IMG/VR virus record: IMGVR_UViG_3300049893_000108
Span: 1-22,019 of that record
DNA: 22,019 bases
Direction: 5' to 3' (one strand)
Source: a virus
The notes beneath the pieces are model-generated. The model was not told the origin of the DNA and made no database searches. It saw nothing but the letters and a program-made list of their open reading frames with translations. The translations under genes were made by a program, and so were the position numbers. Every line of letters starts with the position of its first letter. Position 1 is the stretch's first letter. This document shows, one piece after another, positions 7,451 through 13,059 of this stretch.

Positions 7451-7651
7451 ATGACCATCTCAGAAAAAACAAAGCAAATAGCAATTCTGAAGCGCGCGCA
7501 TGATAAGCGCATTGCTGATTTACGGGCGCAATATGAACGCGCCACGGCATTCGACAAAAAGTGTGATTTAATCGCGGCCAGAATTGAGGAAATACAAGCC
7601 TATTGTGACCAGGTATCCAAAATTTGCCACGGAAGCAAAGCTAATGTCTGA
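7451..7651 (+). CDS. Small basic coiled-coil protein
   Basis: A 66-aa protein, MTISEKTKQIAILKRAHDKR and onward, strongly helical with alternating charges (RIADLRAQYERATAF) and two C-terminal cysteines. The frame extends upstream to an ATG at 7418, but the ATG at 7451 follows AGGTGCACAA, almost the same leader as that of the downstream ArdC gene (GGAGATGCACAA). That supports this start and a common origin of the two leaders. Its stop overlaps the ATG of a 30-aa membrane peptide. The function is unknown. Confidence 0.6.
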   Translation: MTISEKTKQIAILKRAHDKRIADLRAQYERATAFDKKCDLIAARIEEIQAYCDQVSKICHGSKANV

Positions 7652-7736
7652 TCTCTTAATCATCCTTGAAGCCTATCAGGTATTTATCATTCCGGCCCTA
7701 ATCGGCCTTATCCTTTCCGCAATCATTGAAGCCTAA
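7644..7736 (+). CDS. 30-aa membrane peptide
   Basis: ATG at 7644 to TAA at 7734-7736 encodes MSDLLIILEAYQ followed by the hydrophobic stretch VFIIPALIGLILSAII and EA. One transmembrane helix is evident. The ATG lies eight bases inside the preceding gene (ATGTCTGA overlap), with GGAAG upstream, so coupled translation is likely. It fills almost the whole gap before ArdC. I recognise no family. The hydrophobic run and tight packing support a real gene, but its small size keeps confidence moderate. Confidence 0.5.
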   Translation: MSDLLIILEAYQVFIIPALIGLILSAIIEA

Positions 7737-7750
7737 TTGGAGATGCACAA

Positions 7751-8647
7751 ATGAACATTCAGGAAACAATTACCAATAAGATCGTGGCCGCCATTGAAGC
7801 CGGAGCAGGGGATTTTGAAATGCCTTGGCACCGTTCCGGTATCTCTTCCGGCTTGCCTCACAATCCTATCTCAAAGAATACTTATTCAGGGGCCAACGTC
7901 CTGAATTTATGGATTGAGCAACGAGATCGTGGCTATTCCTCGAATGAATGGGCAACGTTCAAGCATTGGCAATCCGTAGGGGCTACGGTTCGCAAGGGTG
8001 AGAAATCGGTTCATTGCGCCTATTTCTCACAAGGCATTAAGACAAAACAGAATGAGCAAGGCGAGGACGAAACAAAGGCCTTTTTGTTTGCCAAGCCCTT
8101 CTTTCTTTTCAATGCCGATCAAGTTGACGGATACAAGGCTAACGGTGAACCTGACACAATACCCGAGAACCTAGTTCAACGGATCGAAAACGCCGATCAA
8201 GCGATTAAGGCTACAGGCGCTGAAATCATTGAAGGGGGCTCACGGGCTTTTTATCGCCCCTCAACCGATGCTATTTATATGCCGGACCAGTGGCGCTTCA
8301 AACAAACCCCTGAGCACGATCCTACGCAAGCCTATTATTCAACGCTCTTGCATGAATTAACGCATTGGTCAGGGGCCGAGAAGCGCCTCAACCGGACCAA
8401 AGGCAAGCGATTTGGTGATGACGCTTATGCCTTTGAGGAATTAGTGGCCGAACTTGGTGCCGCCTTCCTTTGCTCTTCTCTTGGCATTGAAAATGAGCCG
8501 CGCATTGACCACGCGCAATATATTGACGGATGGTTGCGGGTTCTCAATGGCAACAAGAATGCAATCTTCTCAGCCGCAAGCCTCGCAACAAAGGCCATGC
8601 AATACATTCTGAAAGCGGAAGCCAAGCCGGAAGCCTTAGCCGCCTAA
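7751..8647 (+). CDS. ardC: ArdC-type antirestriction protein
   Basis: A 298-aa protein with the two-domain ArdC layout. An N-terminal single-stranded-DNA-binding domain (about 1-125) includes MPWHR, NPISKNTYSGANVL and VRKGEKS. A C-terminal zincin-like domain contains HELTHWSG (201-208), the metal-binding HExxH, followed by AFEELVAELGAAFL (227-240), which carries the third-ligand Glu region. ArdC proteins on conjugative plasmids protect incoming single-stranded DNA from restriction. GGAG precedes the ATG. It is the last gene of a short rightward unit ending in an intrinsic terminator. The full family length and intact HExxH suggest a functional protein; in a phage it would be an anti-defence cargo gene. 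Confidence 0.9.
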   Translation: MNIQETITNKIVAAIEAGAGDFEMPWHRSGISSGLPHNPISKNTYSGANVLNLWIEQRDRGYSSNEWATFKHWQSVGATVRKGEKSVHCAYFSQGIKTKQNEQGEDETKAFLFAKPFFLFNADQVDGYKANGEPDTIPENLVQRIENADQAIKATGAEIIEGGSRAFYRPSTDAIYMPDQWRFKQTPEHDPTQAYYSTLLHELTHWSGAEKRLNRTKGKRFGDDAYAFEELVAELGAAFLCSSLGIENEPRIDHAQYIDGWLRVLNGNKNAIFSAASLATKAMQYILKAEAKPEALAA

Positions 8648-8670
8648 TTGAAAGGACATAGAAACGAATT

Positions 8671-8697
8671 AGGGGGCCAACAAAGCCCCCTTTTTCT
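8671..8697 (+). terminator. Intrinsic terminator after ardC
   Basis: AGGGGGC (8671-8677) pairs perfectly with GCCCCCT (8685-8691) across a 7-base loop and is followed by TTTTTCTT. It lies 24 bases after the ardC stop and ends the rightward unit, before the leftward early genes that terminate from the other side. Confidence 0.9.
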
Positions 8698-8756
8698 TGA
8701 CCATATAAAACCACCGGAAAGATTAGGCTTGCCAATGGCGGGCCGTTTCTGTTGAT

Positions 8757-9041
8757 TTAAAACGGTATAGCATCGTTTAGATCATGCGCTGATTGATAAC
8801 CATCAGCTTGAACCCTTGGTGAGCCACCCCTTGCGACAGTCTTGGCCACGCCATTGTTGTCGGGGTTCTCGTATTGACGGGCGGAGAGACTATAGAACGT
8901 CCGGCCATCTTCTTCGCGCATCCAGCCACCGAGATCAAACTTAACCCCGTCGATCCAGATGTAGCCTTTGAGATCGGGGTGTTTGTCTTCTTTTTTCGTC
9001 GGGTTTTTCCAGATTTTACCCATGTTTTTTTGAGTCGTCAT
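8757..9041 (-). CDS. Small phage protein with SSB-like acidic tail
   Basis: A 94-aa protein starting MTTQKNMGKIWKNPTKKEDK, with a beta-rich core (GYIWIDGVKFDLGGWMREED, then FYSLSARQYE) and a C-terminus DLNDAIPF. The core resembles small phage proteins of the type KNxxKxxDKHPDxxGxxxxDG. The last residues resemble the acidic D-D-I-P-F tail by which bacterial SSB recruits partners. The ATG at 9041 is chosen over the GTG at 9068 because AAAGGA precedes it at proper spacing. It is the last gene of the leftward early block. A single-stranded-DNA or replication accessory role is inferred. Confidence 0.6.
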   Translation of the reverse strand: MTTQKNMGKIWKNPTKKEDKHPDLKGYIWIDGVKFDLGGWMREEDGRTFYSLSARQYENPDNNGVAKTVARGGSPRVQADGYQSAHDLNDAIPF

Positions 9042-9146
9042 TGCATTTGATCCTTTCAAATTGTGCAATCCTGATACAGTAGCCCCATGGCGTTATGGCC
9101 GCAATCGGACGGGCCAATTTCCCAGTGGGCAAATCTCAGGGCGGCC

Positions 9147-9548
9147 CTAAAATTCCAATGCTTCCGATGGAATATCCTCTTTGCCTGTCATGGTGTCGAT
9201 CAGGGCGTTTACTCTCGCCTTCTCTTGCGCGGTCATGATTCTGGGCGGCTTGATCAATCTCTGGCTAGTATCTCCATGGCGCTCGTCGTAGCTGGTGTCA
9301 TACCAAACGGGCCACTGAGCCGGAACCATATACGGTTTGCCTTCCAGAAGCCTGCGATACAACCCGTCGGCCTTACTCGGTCGGCCCTTCCTCATGTAGT
9401 AATGCCACCAAGAAACGGCCTCCGGCCCATCGGAAACCATGAAACCTATGGCATCCGAGTTCATGCCTTGTAACTTCAGCATATAGGTAAGCTCCTCAAC
9501 GTCCTCGATTGGCATCGGGTGGCGTGGTTTAAACTGCTGTGTTTGCAC
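9147..9548 (-). CDS. Hypothetical early protein
   Basis: A 133-aa protein with a GTG start at 9548 preceded by GGAGAGAG. It overlaps the end of the O-like replication gene by 20 bases, so the two are cotranscribed. The Trp/Tyr-rich middle (VSWWHYYMRKGRPSKAD and PAQWPVWYDTSY) and the segment ARVNALIDTM are not a family I recognise. Operon position suggests a role with the replication genes. Confidence 0.6.
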   Translation of the reverse strand: MQTQQFKPRHPMPIEDVEELTYMLKLQGMNSDAIGFMVSDGPEAVSWWHYYMRKGRPSKADGLYRRLLEGKPYMVPAQWPVWYDTSYDERHGDTSQRLIKPPRIMTAQEKARVNALIDTMTGKEDIPSEALEF

Positions 9549-10308
9549 GTTGCTCTCTCCAGAATTGTTCGACTCTTGCTCTGCGTTCCTCGTCTGTCAT
9601 CTCGGCGAGGGGTTTCCATGGTGTCCCATCAGGGAATAATTTAACTGGTGCGGCGGCGGGGGAACTCCCCACGGTGGGCACATCCTCCCATCTCCTTTGG
9701 TTCAACCAAGTGGCTGGGTGAGGGATGTAGTTAATATCCTCTGAAAACTTATGGCTGCCGAGGGAAGCTATGATCGTCTGGGCTTCCGTGCTCTGCACCG
9801 CTTTGACCCACGCCTTCTCTGCGGCTCCTTTGCCTACCTTCCTCGGATAGCCAAGCCAAAACTTATCAAAGTCCTTAGACTTACTATCCTTCGACCGAAC
9901 TTGTTTCGGTTGATGAATATATTTCTTATTCTGTTCTGTATCTGTATCTGTATCTGGGGGCGTTACAGTAACGGTTTCGGAACGTTGCCTGAAACGTTTC
10001 ACTCTTTCCGTAGAAGTGTCTGATTTATATTGTCTTTTGTCCCAGTTATGAGGAGCGTAGTGATACCCGTTAGTGCCACCGTTCAGCTTGTCGATAAGGG
10101 TAGCGTTAAGCAACCGTTCGAGGAGCGTTACGACAGTGTTCTTTTCAATTCTGAGATGAAAGGCAATGTCAGCAACGTCCGGCAGAACACCGTCCTTCAT
10201 GCTTGCAATGCACAATAGATTGATCCAATGCCGGAATGTCTCGGCATCTAAAGCCTGAACTTTGGGATCGTTGAGAACTTCATTGTAAAGTCTGAACCAC
10301 TTGGACAA
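9529..10308 (-). CDS. O-like replication initiation protein
   Basis: A 259-aa protein from the chosen TTG start. The N-terminal winged helix begins SKWFRLYNEVLNDPKVQALD and continues with HWINLLCIAS and GVLPDVADIAFHLRI, as in phage O-type/DnaD-like initiators. A Thr/Asp-rich linker (TPPDTDTDTEQ) leads to a C-terminal module FDKFWLGYPRKVGKGAAEKA and IPHPATWLNQRRWED, which recurs in phage replication proteins. The frame is open to a GTG at 10362, but TTG at 10308 matches the family N-terminus and has AGGATTAAGG just upstream. It would bind the origin and recruit the host helicase. Confidence 0.75.
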   Translation of the reverse strand: MSKWFRLYNEVLNDPKVQALDAETFRHWINLLCIASMKDGVLPDVADIAFHLRIEKNTVVTLLERLLNATLIDKLNGGTNGYHYAPHNWDKRQYKSDTSTERVKRFRQRSETVTVTPPDTDTDTEQNKKYIHQPKQVRSKDSKSKDFDKFWLGYPRKVGKGAAEKAWVKAVQSTEAQTIIASLGSHKFSEDINYIPHPATWLNQRRWEDVPTVGSSPAAAPVKLFPDGTPWKPLAEMTDEERRARVEQFWREQRANTAV

Positions 10309-10363
10309 TGCCTTAATCCTCTTGAAAAGGTAGGCATGATCGTCCATAAGGTTAGACAACACG

Positions 10364-10382
10364 CCTACGGCTGCAACGTAGG
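10364..10382. repeat. Small hairpin between O-like and DnaA-like genes
   Basis: CCTACG (10364-10369) and CGTAGG (10377-10382) form a perfect 6-bp stem with a 7-base loop. It lies in the leader of the O-like gene, next to the larger terminator-shaped hairpin. Neither strand has a strong U-run after it. It may be part of a regulatory leader or a replication-origin structure. Confidence 0.4.
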
Positions 10383-10386
10383 TTTA

Positions 10387-10431
10387 GAGGCGGCTACTGT
10401 TTCGGATGCGGTAGTCGCCTCATCTTTTTTT
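10387..10431 (+). terminator. Terminator-shaped hairpin on the gene-free strand
   Basis: GAGGCGGCTAC (10387-10397) pairs with GTAGTCGCCTC (10411-10421) through 11 positions, one a G-U, with a 13-base loop. It is followed on the plus strand by ATCTTTTTTT. By form this is an intrinsic terminator for rightward RNA, yet all genes around it read leftward. The U-run overlaps the end of the DnaA-like gene. It may stop antisense transcription, or act in leftward RNA simply as a hairpin. Confidence 0.6.
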
Positions 10432-10954
10432 AATCTAGTTTGAAGCCGTTAGCAATCTTCTCTTCCATCCTGCGGTAGCCATGAAGCACCGATGTATGGT
10501 CTTTATTCAGCATCCGGCCAACTTGCATCAGGCTCAGACCAAGTTCTCGTCTCAGCCGATAGTAAATCTCGAACCTACAATCAACGAACTTCTGGCTCTT
10601 GGCTTGGCCAGCCACGTCTATGAATGTCATGCCGTGCTTTACGAGAACCTTAGCGATCACATACCGAGCCGACTGCCGACCGGAGAAGCCCTTCATCAAG
10701 AAAGCTGTCTTCCGAAGGAACTCATTCTCGCCGTAGATTTGAGTCCAGACCTGATCCAGCATGGCGCGGAGAGCAATCTCTTCTTCCGGCTCTTGTGGTG
10801 CTAGATTGATGACGTCTCTAACTACTGGCTTCGGTGGCTCTATTGGCTCAGGCAGCTTCTCTTGTGGCTTTACTGGCACGATTGGCCGCGAGGGATAGAA
10901 CTTCTCCCGTAGGGCTTTGTGCTTCTCGTATGAATATGCGTATGCCGTTTCCAT
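10430..10954 (-). CDS. DnaA domain IV-like DNA-binding protein
   Basis: A 174-aa protein. Its C-terminal part (about 85-165) resembles the DnaA-box-binding domain IV: RLRRELGLSLMQVGRMLNKD followed by HTSVLHGYRRM (153-163), a variant of the DHTTVxHA signature that contacts the DnaA box. The N-terminal half is Pro/Glu-rich and lacks the AAA+ ATPase of full DnaA. Such truncated proteins in phages probably bind origins or DnaA boxes. The ATG at 10954 has GGGTGA upstream and lies inside the end of the RusA gene, an unusually long overlap of 107 bases. It precedes the O-like gene, consistent with a replication role. Confidence 0.8.
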   Translation of the reverse strand: METAYAYSYEKHKALREKFYPSRPIVPVKPQEKLPEPIEPPKPVVRDVINLAPQEPEEEIALRAMLDQVWTQIYGENEFLRKTAFLMKGFSGRQSARYVIAKVLVKHGMTFIDVAGQAKSQKFVDCRFEIYYRLRRELGLSLMQVGRMLNKDHTSVLHGYRRMEEKIANGFKLD

Positions 10955-11258
10955 TGTTCACCCATTTAGCTGTTAATTCTGCACATAGGCTGTCGTCCTC
11001 GACGGCTCCAGCCTGAACGATTAAATCCATTAGTGGTTTGATTAGATTGTCGATGTCCCTCTTTCTTTTGTCTGGTCTTGCTGCCTCAAATACGACTACA
11101 TACTGACCAGTGATTTTGCTGTTAAGTTGTCCACGAGTTATCCCCAGATTTATTTCTAACCAATCACGATAAACCTTGGACTTAATTACGCCTCTGCCCG
11201 GGACTGCCCGGAACAGACGGTTCGCAGACGGTGGGTATTCGCAAGTTAATTCAATCAA
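10848..11258 (-). CDS. rusA: RusA-family Holliday junction resolvase
   Basis: A 136-aa homodimeric endonuclease that cleaves four-way junctions. Family features are the N-terminal EYPPSANRLFRAVPGRG (7-23), then KRDIDNLIKPLMD (66-78), and AVEDDS (85-90). Asp68, Asp70 and Asp89 correspond in spacing to the three catalytic aspartates of E. coli RusA. The start is TTG at 11258, overlapping the TGA of the upstream gene as TTGA. Beyond the core it has an extra Ala/Arg/Ser-rich tail whose coding sequence doubles as the start of the DnaA-like gene. It probably acts with ERF recombination and resolves branched DNA before packaging. Confidence 0.9.
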   Translation of the reverse strand: MIELTCEYPPSANRLFRAVPGRGVIKSKVYRDWLEINLGITRGQLNSKITGQYVVVFEAARPDKRKRDIDNLIKPLMDLIVQAGAVEDDSLCAELTAKWVNNGNGIRIFIREAQSPTGEVLSLAANRASKATREAA

Positions 11259-11503
11259 GACTTAGTTAATTCCCATCCACGCCCAGCGTTGACGATACAA
11301 GCGGAGCCGTCAGGCTGGATGAACACAAGCGTCCAAGACTCAGGGCCACGATAGAACTGGATCGCTAGCTTGTCGTCGATCCTAACCGGCTCTTGCGGCT
11401 CCTCTCGATATTCAGACCGTAGGCTATTGTCTATGATCGAACGATCCAAACAGAAGTGCGGTCCAAGTATAATCATTGAAGAGGCAAGAATTATTGGTTC
11501 CAT
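11255..11503 (-). CDS. Small hypothetical early protein
   Basis: An 82-aa protein beginning MEPIILASSMIILG. The hydrophobic start is too short for a confident membrane helix. The C-terminal half looks beta-rich (IDDKLAIQFYRGPESWTLVF). The ATG at 11503 has GAGG six bases upstream. The stop overlaps the RusA start, so translation is coupled. I know no family for it. It follows an intrinsic terminator, so some transcripts may stop before it. Confidence 0.6.
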   Translation of the reverse strand: MEPIILASSMIILGPHFCLDRSIIDNSLRSEYREEPQEPVRIDDKLAIQFYRGPESWTLVFIQPDGSACIVNAGRGWELTKS

Positions 11504-11512
11504 AGCAGCCTC

Positions 11513-11543
11513 GAAAAAGGTGCCGGAGTTTTTAGGCTCCGGC
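11513..11543 (-). terminator. Leftward intrinsic terminator
   Basis: On the minus strand GCCGGAG and CTCCGGC (11543-11537 and 11528-11522) form a perfect 7-bp stem with an 8-base loop. The stem is followed by ACC and then TTTTT (about 11518-11514). It lies between the Cro-like gene and the 82-aa gene, so it would end or attenuate the leftward transcript from the 12751 side. Confidence 0.7.
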
Positions 11544-11596
11544 TAGTCTGGGAGGAACGCTTCAACAAGAGGCGCAGTTCTTAGGCTAGCACCAAT

Positions 11597-11803
11597 CTAC
11601 CTTTCGTCAATACACATTTGATAGATTGTCTGAAGAAAAACTTTCAGCTTCTTCTCATCAGCCATCTTGAGTAGCCCCTGCCAGTGCTTCACAGGGATGT
11701 TGCCACGCCTGATCCATTGAGCCGGAAGAGACGGTGCGACTTGTAGGCGACGAGCGATCTCACGCTGGCCGCCTAGTGCTTGAAAAAACTCAGCCATGTT
11801 CAT
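11597..11803 (-). CDS. Small Cro/YdaS-like HTH DNA-binding protein
   Basis: A 68-aa protein: MNMAEFFQALGGQREIARRL, then QVAPSLPAQWIRRGNIPVKHW. This is the compact helix-turn-helix of Cro/YdaS-like phage regulators, with Gly-Gly-Gln at the start of helix 2, SLPAQW as the recognition-helix region and IPVKHW after it. The frame extends to 11911, but ATG at 11803 follows AAGGAT at good spacing. It overlaps the 49-aa gene upstream by 14 bases. It is likely an early-gene or lytic-switch regulator; no partner repressor is visible. Confidence 0.75.
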   Translation of the reverse strand: MNMAEFFQALGGQREIARRLQVAPSLPAQWIRRGNIPVKHWQGLLKMADEKKLKVFLQTIYQMCIDER

Positions 11804-11939
11804 TTGATTTATCCTTAAGAGGTATTGCGGGAACACCTGATTTAGTTTTGCGTTGCGGTTTATTTTTTTGTTGTATGTCCATTGATGGTGGGCGTGGCAT
11901 TGGCTCCCCAAGCGTGTAATTGAATTGTGGGAAGCTCAT
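11790..11939 (-). CDS. 49-aa Pro/Lys-rich small protein
   Basis: ATG at 11939 to TGA at 11790-11792 encodes MSFPQFNYTLGEPMPRPPSM, a basic middle (QQKNKPQRKTKSG) and the end VPAIPLKDKSNEHG. The start overlaps the upstream stop by one base (TGATG) and has GGAG upstream. The same 15-base junction (GGAGAAAGAGTGATG) precedes the neighbouring 91-aa gene, which strongly suggests a translated frame. It has no recognised family and is probably disordered. Confidence 0.55.
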   Translation of the reverse strand: MSFPQFNYTLGEPMPRPPSMDIQQKNKPQRKTKSGVPAIPLKDKSNEHG

Positions 11940-12214
11940 CACTCTTTCTCCATTAAAGCGCGATGTGCTGCCTCAATAAGCGCCTCCCACATTACCGCGC
12001 CTTTGAGGATGTTTTTATCGTGCTCTTCATACTCAATCAGTAATGCCACAACCTTTCGCAACCGCTCAATCTCGGCGGCATCTTCTTTTCGTTTGTGAAG
12101 CTGAAAATCTACTTCATCACGCAACCGCTCAATTTCAAATGCCGCATCGTTCTTTAAAAAAAGAAGGTCAACATTGCTCGTTTCAAAATTCCGCAACCGT
12201 TCAACGATGTCCAT
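11939..12214 (-). CDS. Coiled-coil hypothetical protein
   Basis: A 91-aa protein starting MDIVERLRNFETSN. It has repeated ERLR units (AFEIERLRDEV, DAAEIERLRKVV) spaced by heptad-like intervals, giving a clear coiled coil, and a C-terminus ALIEAAHRALMEKE. A GTG three bases upstream is in frame, but the ATG at 12214 is preferred because of the GGAGAAAGAG leader and one-base stop-start overlap. It is probably related by duplication to the 65-aa gene upstream, which ends in DALKEKE. The function is unknown. Confidence 0.6.
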   Translation of the reverse strand: MDIVERLRNFETSNVDLLFLKNDAAFEIERLRDEVDFQLHKRKEDAAEIERLRKVVALLIEYEEHDKNILKGAVMWEALIEAAHRALMEKE

Positions 12215-12324
12215 CACTCTTTCTCCTTCAACGCGTCGTCGACAAACACTTGAATTATTCCGTAGGCAGCTTCGCTGTTTGGGACTTTCTTGATGCTCTT
12301 CAACGCTTCCCGCAACCGTGCATT
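12057..12324. repeat. Degenerate CGCAACCGYTCAA repeats in coiled-coil genes
   Basis: CGCAACCGCTCAAT occurs exactly at 12057-12070 and 12120-12133. Variants lie at 12192 (CGCAACCGTTCAAC) and 12311 (CGCAACCGTGCATT). The first two intervals, 63 and 72 bases, are multiples of three, and the repeats encode the ERLR units. Together with the duplicated gene junction (11937-11951 and 12212-12226 identical), this points to internal and tandem duplication. Confidence 0.7.
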
Positions 12325-12411
12325 TTCTTTTTGCATTTTGATTAAATGATCCTTTAATTCCTCACCGCGCTTCCAAAGCCTTTCAGCCTCGATCCTTAGT
12401 TGCTTAGTCAT
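12214..12411 (-). CDS. Small coiled-coil protein
   Basis: A 65-aa protein starting MTKQLRIEAERLWKRGEELK. The middle, IKMQKENARLREALKSIKK, is a clear coiled coil, and it ends IIQVFVDDALKEKE. The frame opens at 12447, but ATG at 12411 is chosen because AAGGA precedes it and the longer form overlaps the winged-helix gene by 44 bases. The last 12 coding bases plus stop match those of the neighbouring 91-aa gene. The function is unknown. Confidence 0.6.
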   Translation of the reverse strand: MTKQLRIEAERLWKRGEELKDHLIKMQKENARLREALKSIKKVPNSEAAYGIIQVFVDDALKEKE

Positions 12412-12751
12412 GGATGAAGTCCTTATGCTTCCAGACGATGTGGTCACGATTGTTTCCGCGCTCTGGATGGCGGCGGCGAACCTCTGTAGCTACGATATAC
12501 CCAACCTCAGTAAGCTGGGCTCTCCGGCTACGGTAATGGCTGGTGAGGCAATTAAAGTGATTAGCCATCTCGACATCGGTGAACCCGCCATACCCACAGT
12601 CAAACGCATAGCTGAGAACCTTCTCATGCGTTTCTGACATACTTGGCATTACTGATCTTGCCGCCTCAATAGACGTATCGCGGCTCTTTTCCCGATACAG
12701 ATAGCGTTCTTGAATGTTCATCACATTATTCAAAGCGTCCATAAAACTCAT
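12404..12751 (-). CDS. Winged-helix DNA-binding protein
   Basis: A 115-aa protein, first gene of the leftward early unit. Residues about 38-112 read as a winged helix: SETHEKVLSYAFDCGYGGFT, then DVEMANHFNCLTSHYRSRRA (recognition helix), QLTEVGYIVAT and a wing ending RDHIVWKHKD. Small phage proteins of this pattern occur near replication genes. The ATG has GGAGAT seven bases upstream. Being first after the divergent control region, it is a candidate early regulator of its own promoter. Confidence 0.7.
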   Translation of the reverse strand: MSFMDALNNVMNIQERYLYREKSRDTSIEAARSVMPSMSETHEKVLSYAFDCGYGGFTDVEMANHFNCLTSHYRSRRAQLTEVGYIVATEVRRRHPERGNNRDHIVWKHKDFIHD

Positions 12752-12834
12752 TTGACAATCTCCATTTGTGTATGTAGCGTTCGGCTACGTTCTGATTCGT
12801 AAGAGCGTATGCACAATCTGTCAAGGGGGTATCC
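12752..12834. promoter_or_regulatory. Divergent early control region
   Basis: An 83-base gap between the leftward and rightward early units. TTGACA occurs on the plus strand at 12752-12757 and on the minus strand at 12824-12819, so both -35 elements point inward across the gap. Leftward, TTGACA is followed after 17 bases by TACGAA (12801-12796). I see no good -10 at the right distance for the rightward TTGACA. A small stem GTAGC/GCTAC (12774-12778, 12784-12788) lies in the middle. Regulation by the adjacent winged-helix or Cro-like proteins is plausible. Confidence 0.45.
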
Positions 12835-13059
12835 GTGACACTCAATGAACTAGCCCACCTATCGAATGAGTTGCTGGCTGAACTAGATACGTTCTTTGTA
12901 ATGCTATCAGCCGAAGAGCCGCCATCAGATGAAGATTTGCGGGTAGCTATAGAGGATTTGATCGTAGCTGCCGAGGACGTTCAAGTCGCCATCGACGAAG
13001 TATTCAGCGATGAGCTTGATGACGATGAACAAGATGAACAAGAGGATGAACTACAATGA
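12835..13059 (+). CDS. Small acidic protein
   Basis: A 74-aa very acidic protein: MTLNELAHLSNELLAELDTF, a helical middle, and a C-terminal run rich in Asp/Glu (DELDDDEQDEQEDE). The GTG start is preceded by AGGGGG at ideal spacing. It is the first gene of the rightward operon and its stop overlaps the ERF ATG as ATGA. Its composition recalls DNA-mimic proteins, but acidity alone does not show that, and helical bundling with a partner is equally possible. I recognise no family. Confidence 0.65.
   Translation: MTLNELAHLSNELLAELDTFFVMLSAEEPPSDEDLRVAIEDLIVAAEDVQVAIDEVFSDELDDDEQDEQEDELQ

Noticed and set aside
9087-9473. 128-aa rightward open frame
   Set aside because: It is antisense to the 133-aa early gene, which has a good ribosome site and operon overlap.
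11804-11911. N-terminal extension of the Cro/YdaS-like gene to 11911
   Set aside because: The extension lies in another frame of the 49-aa gene, looks non-conserved, and a good ribosome site precedes the ATG at 11803.
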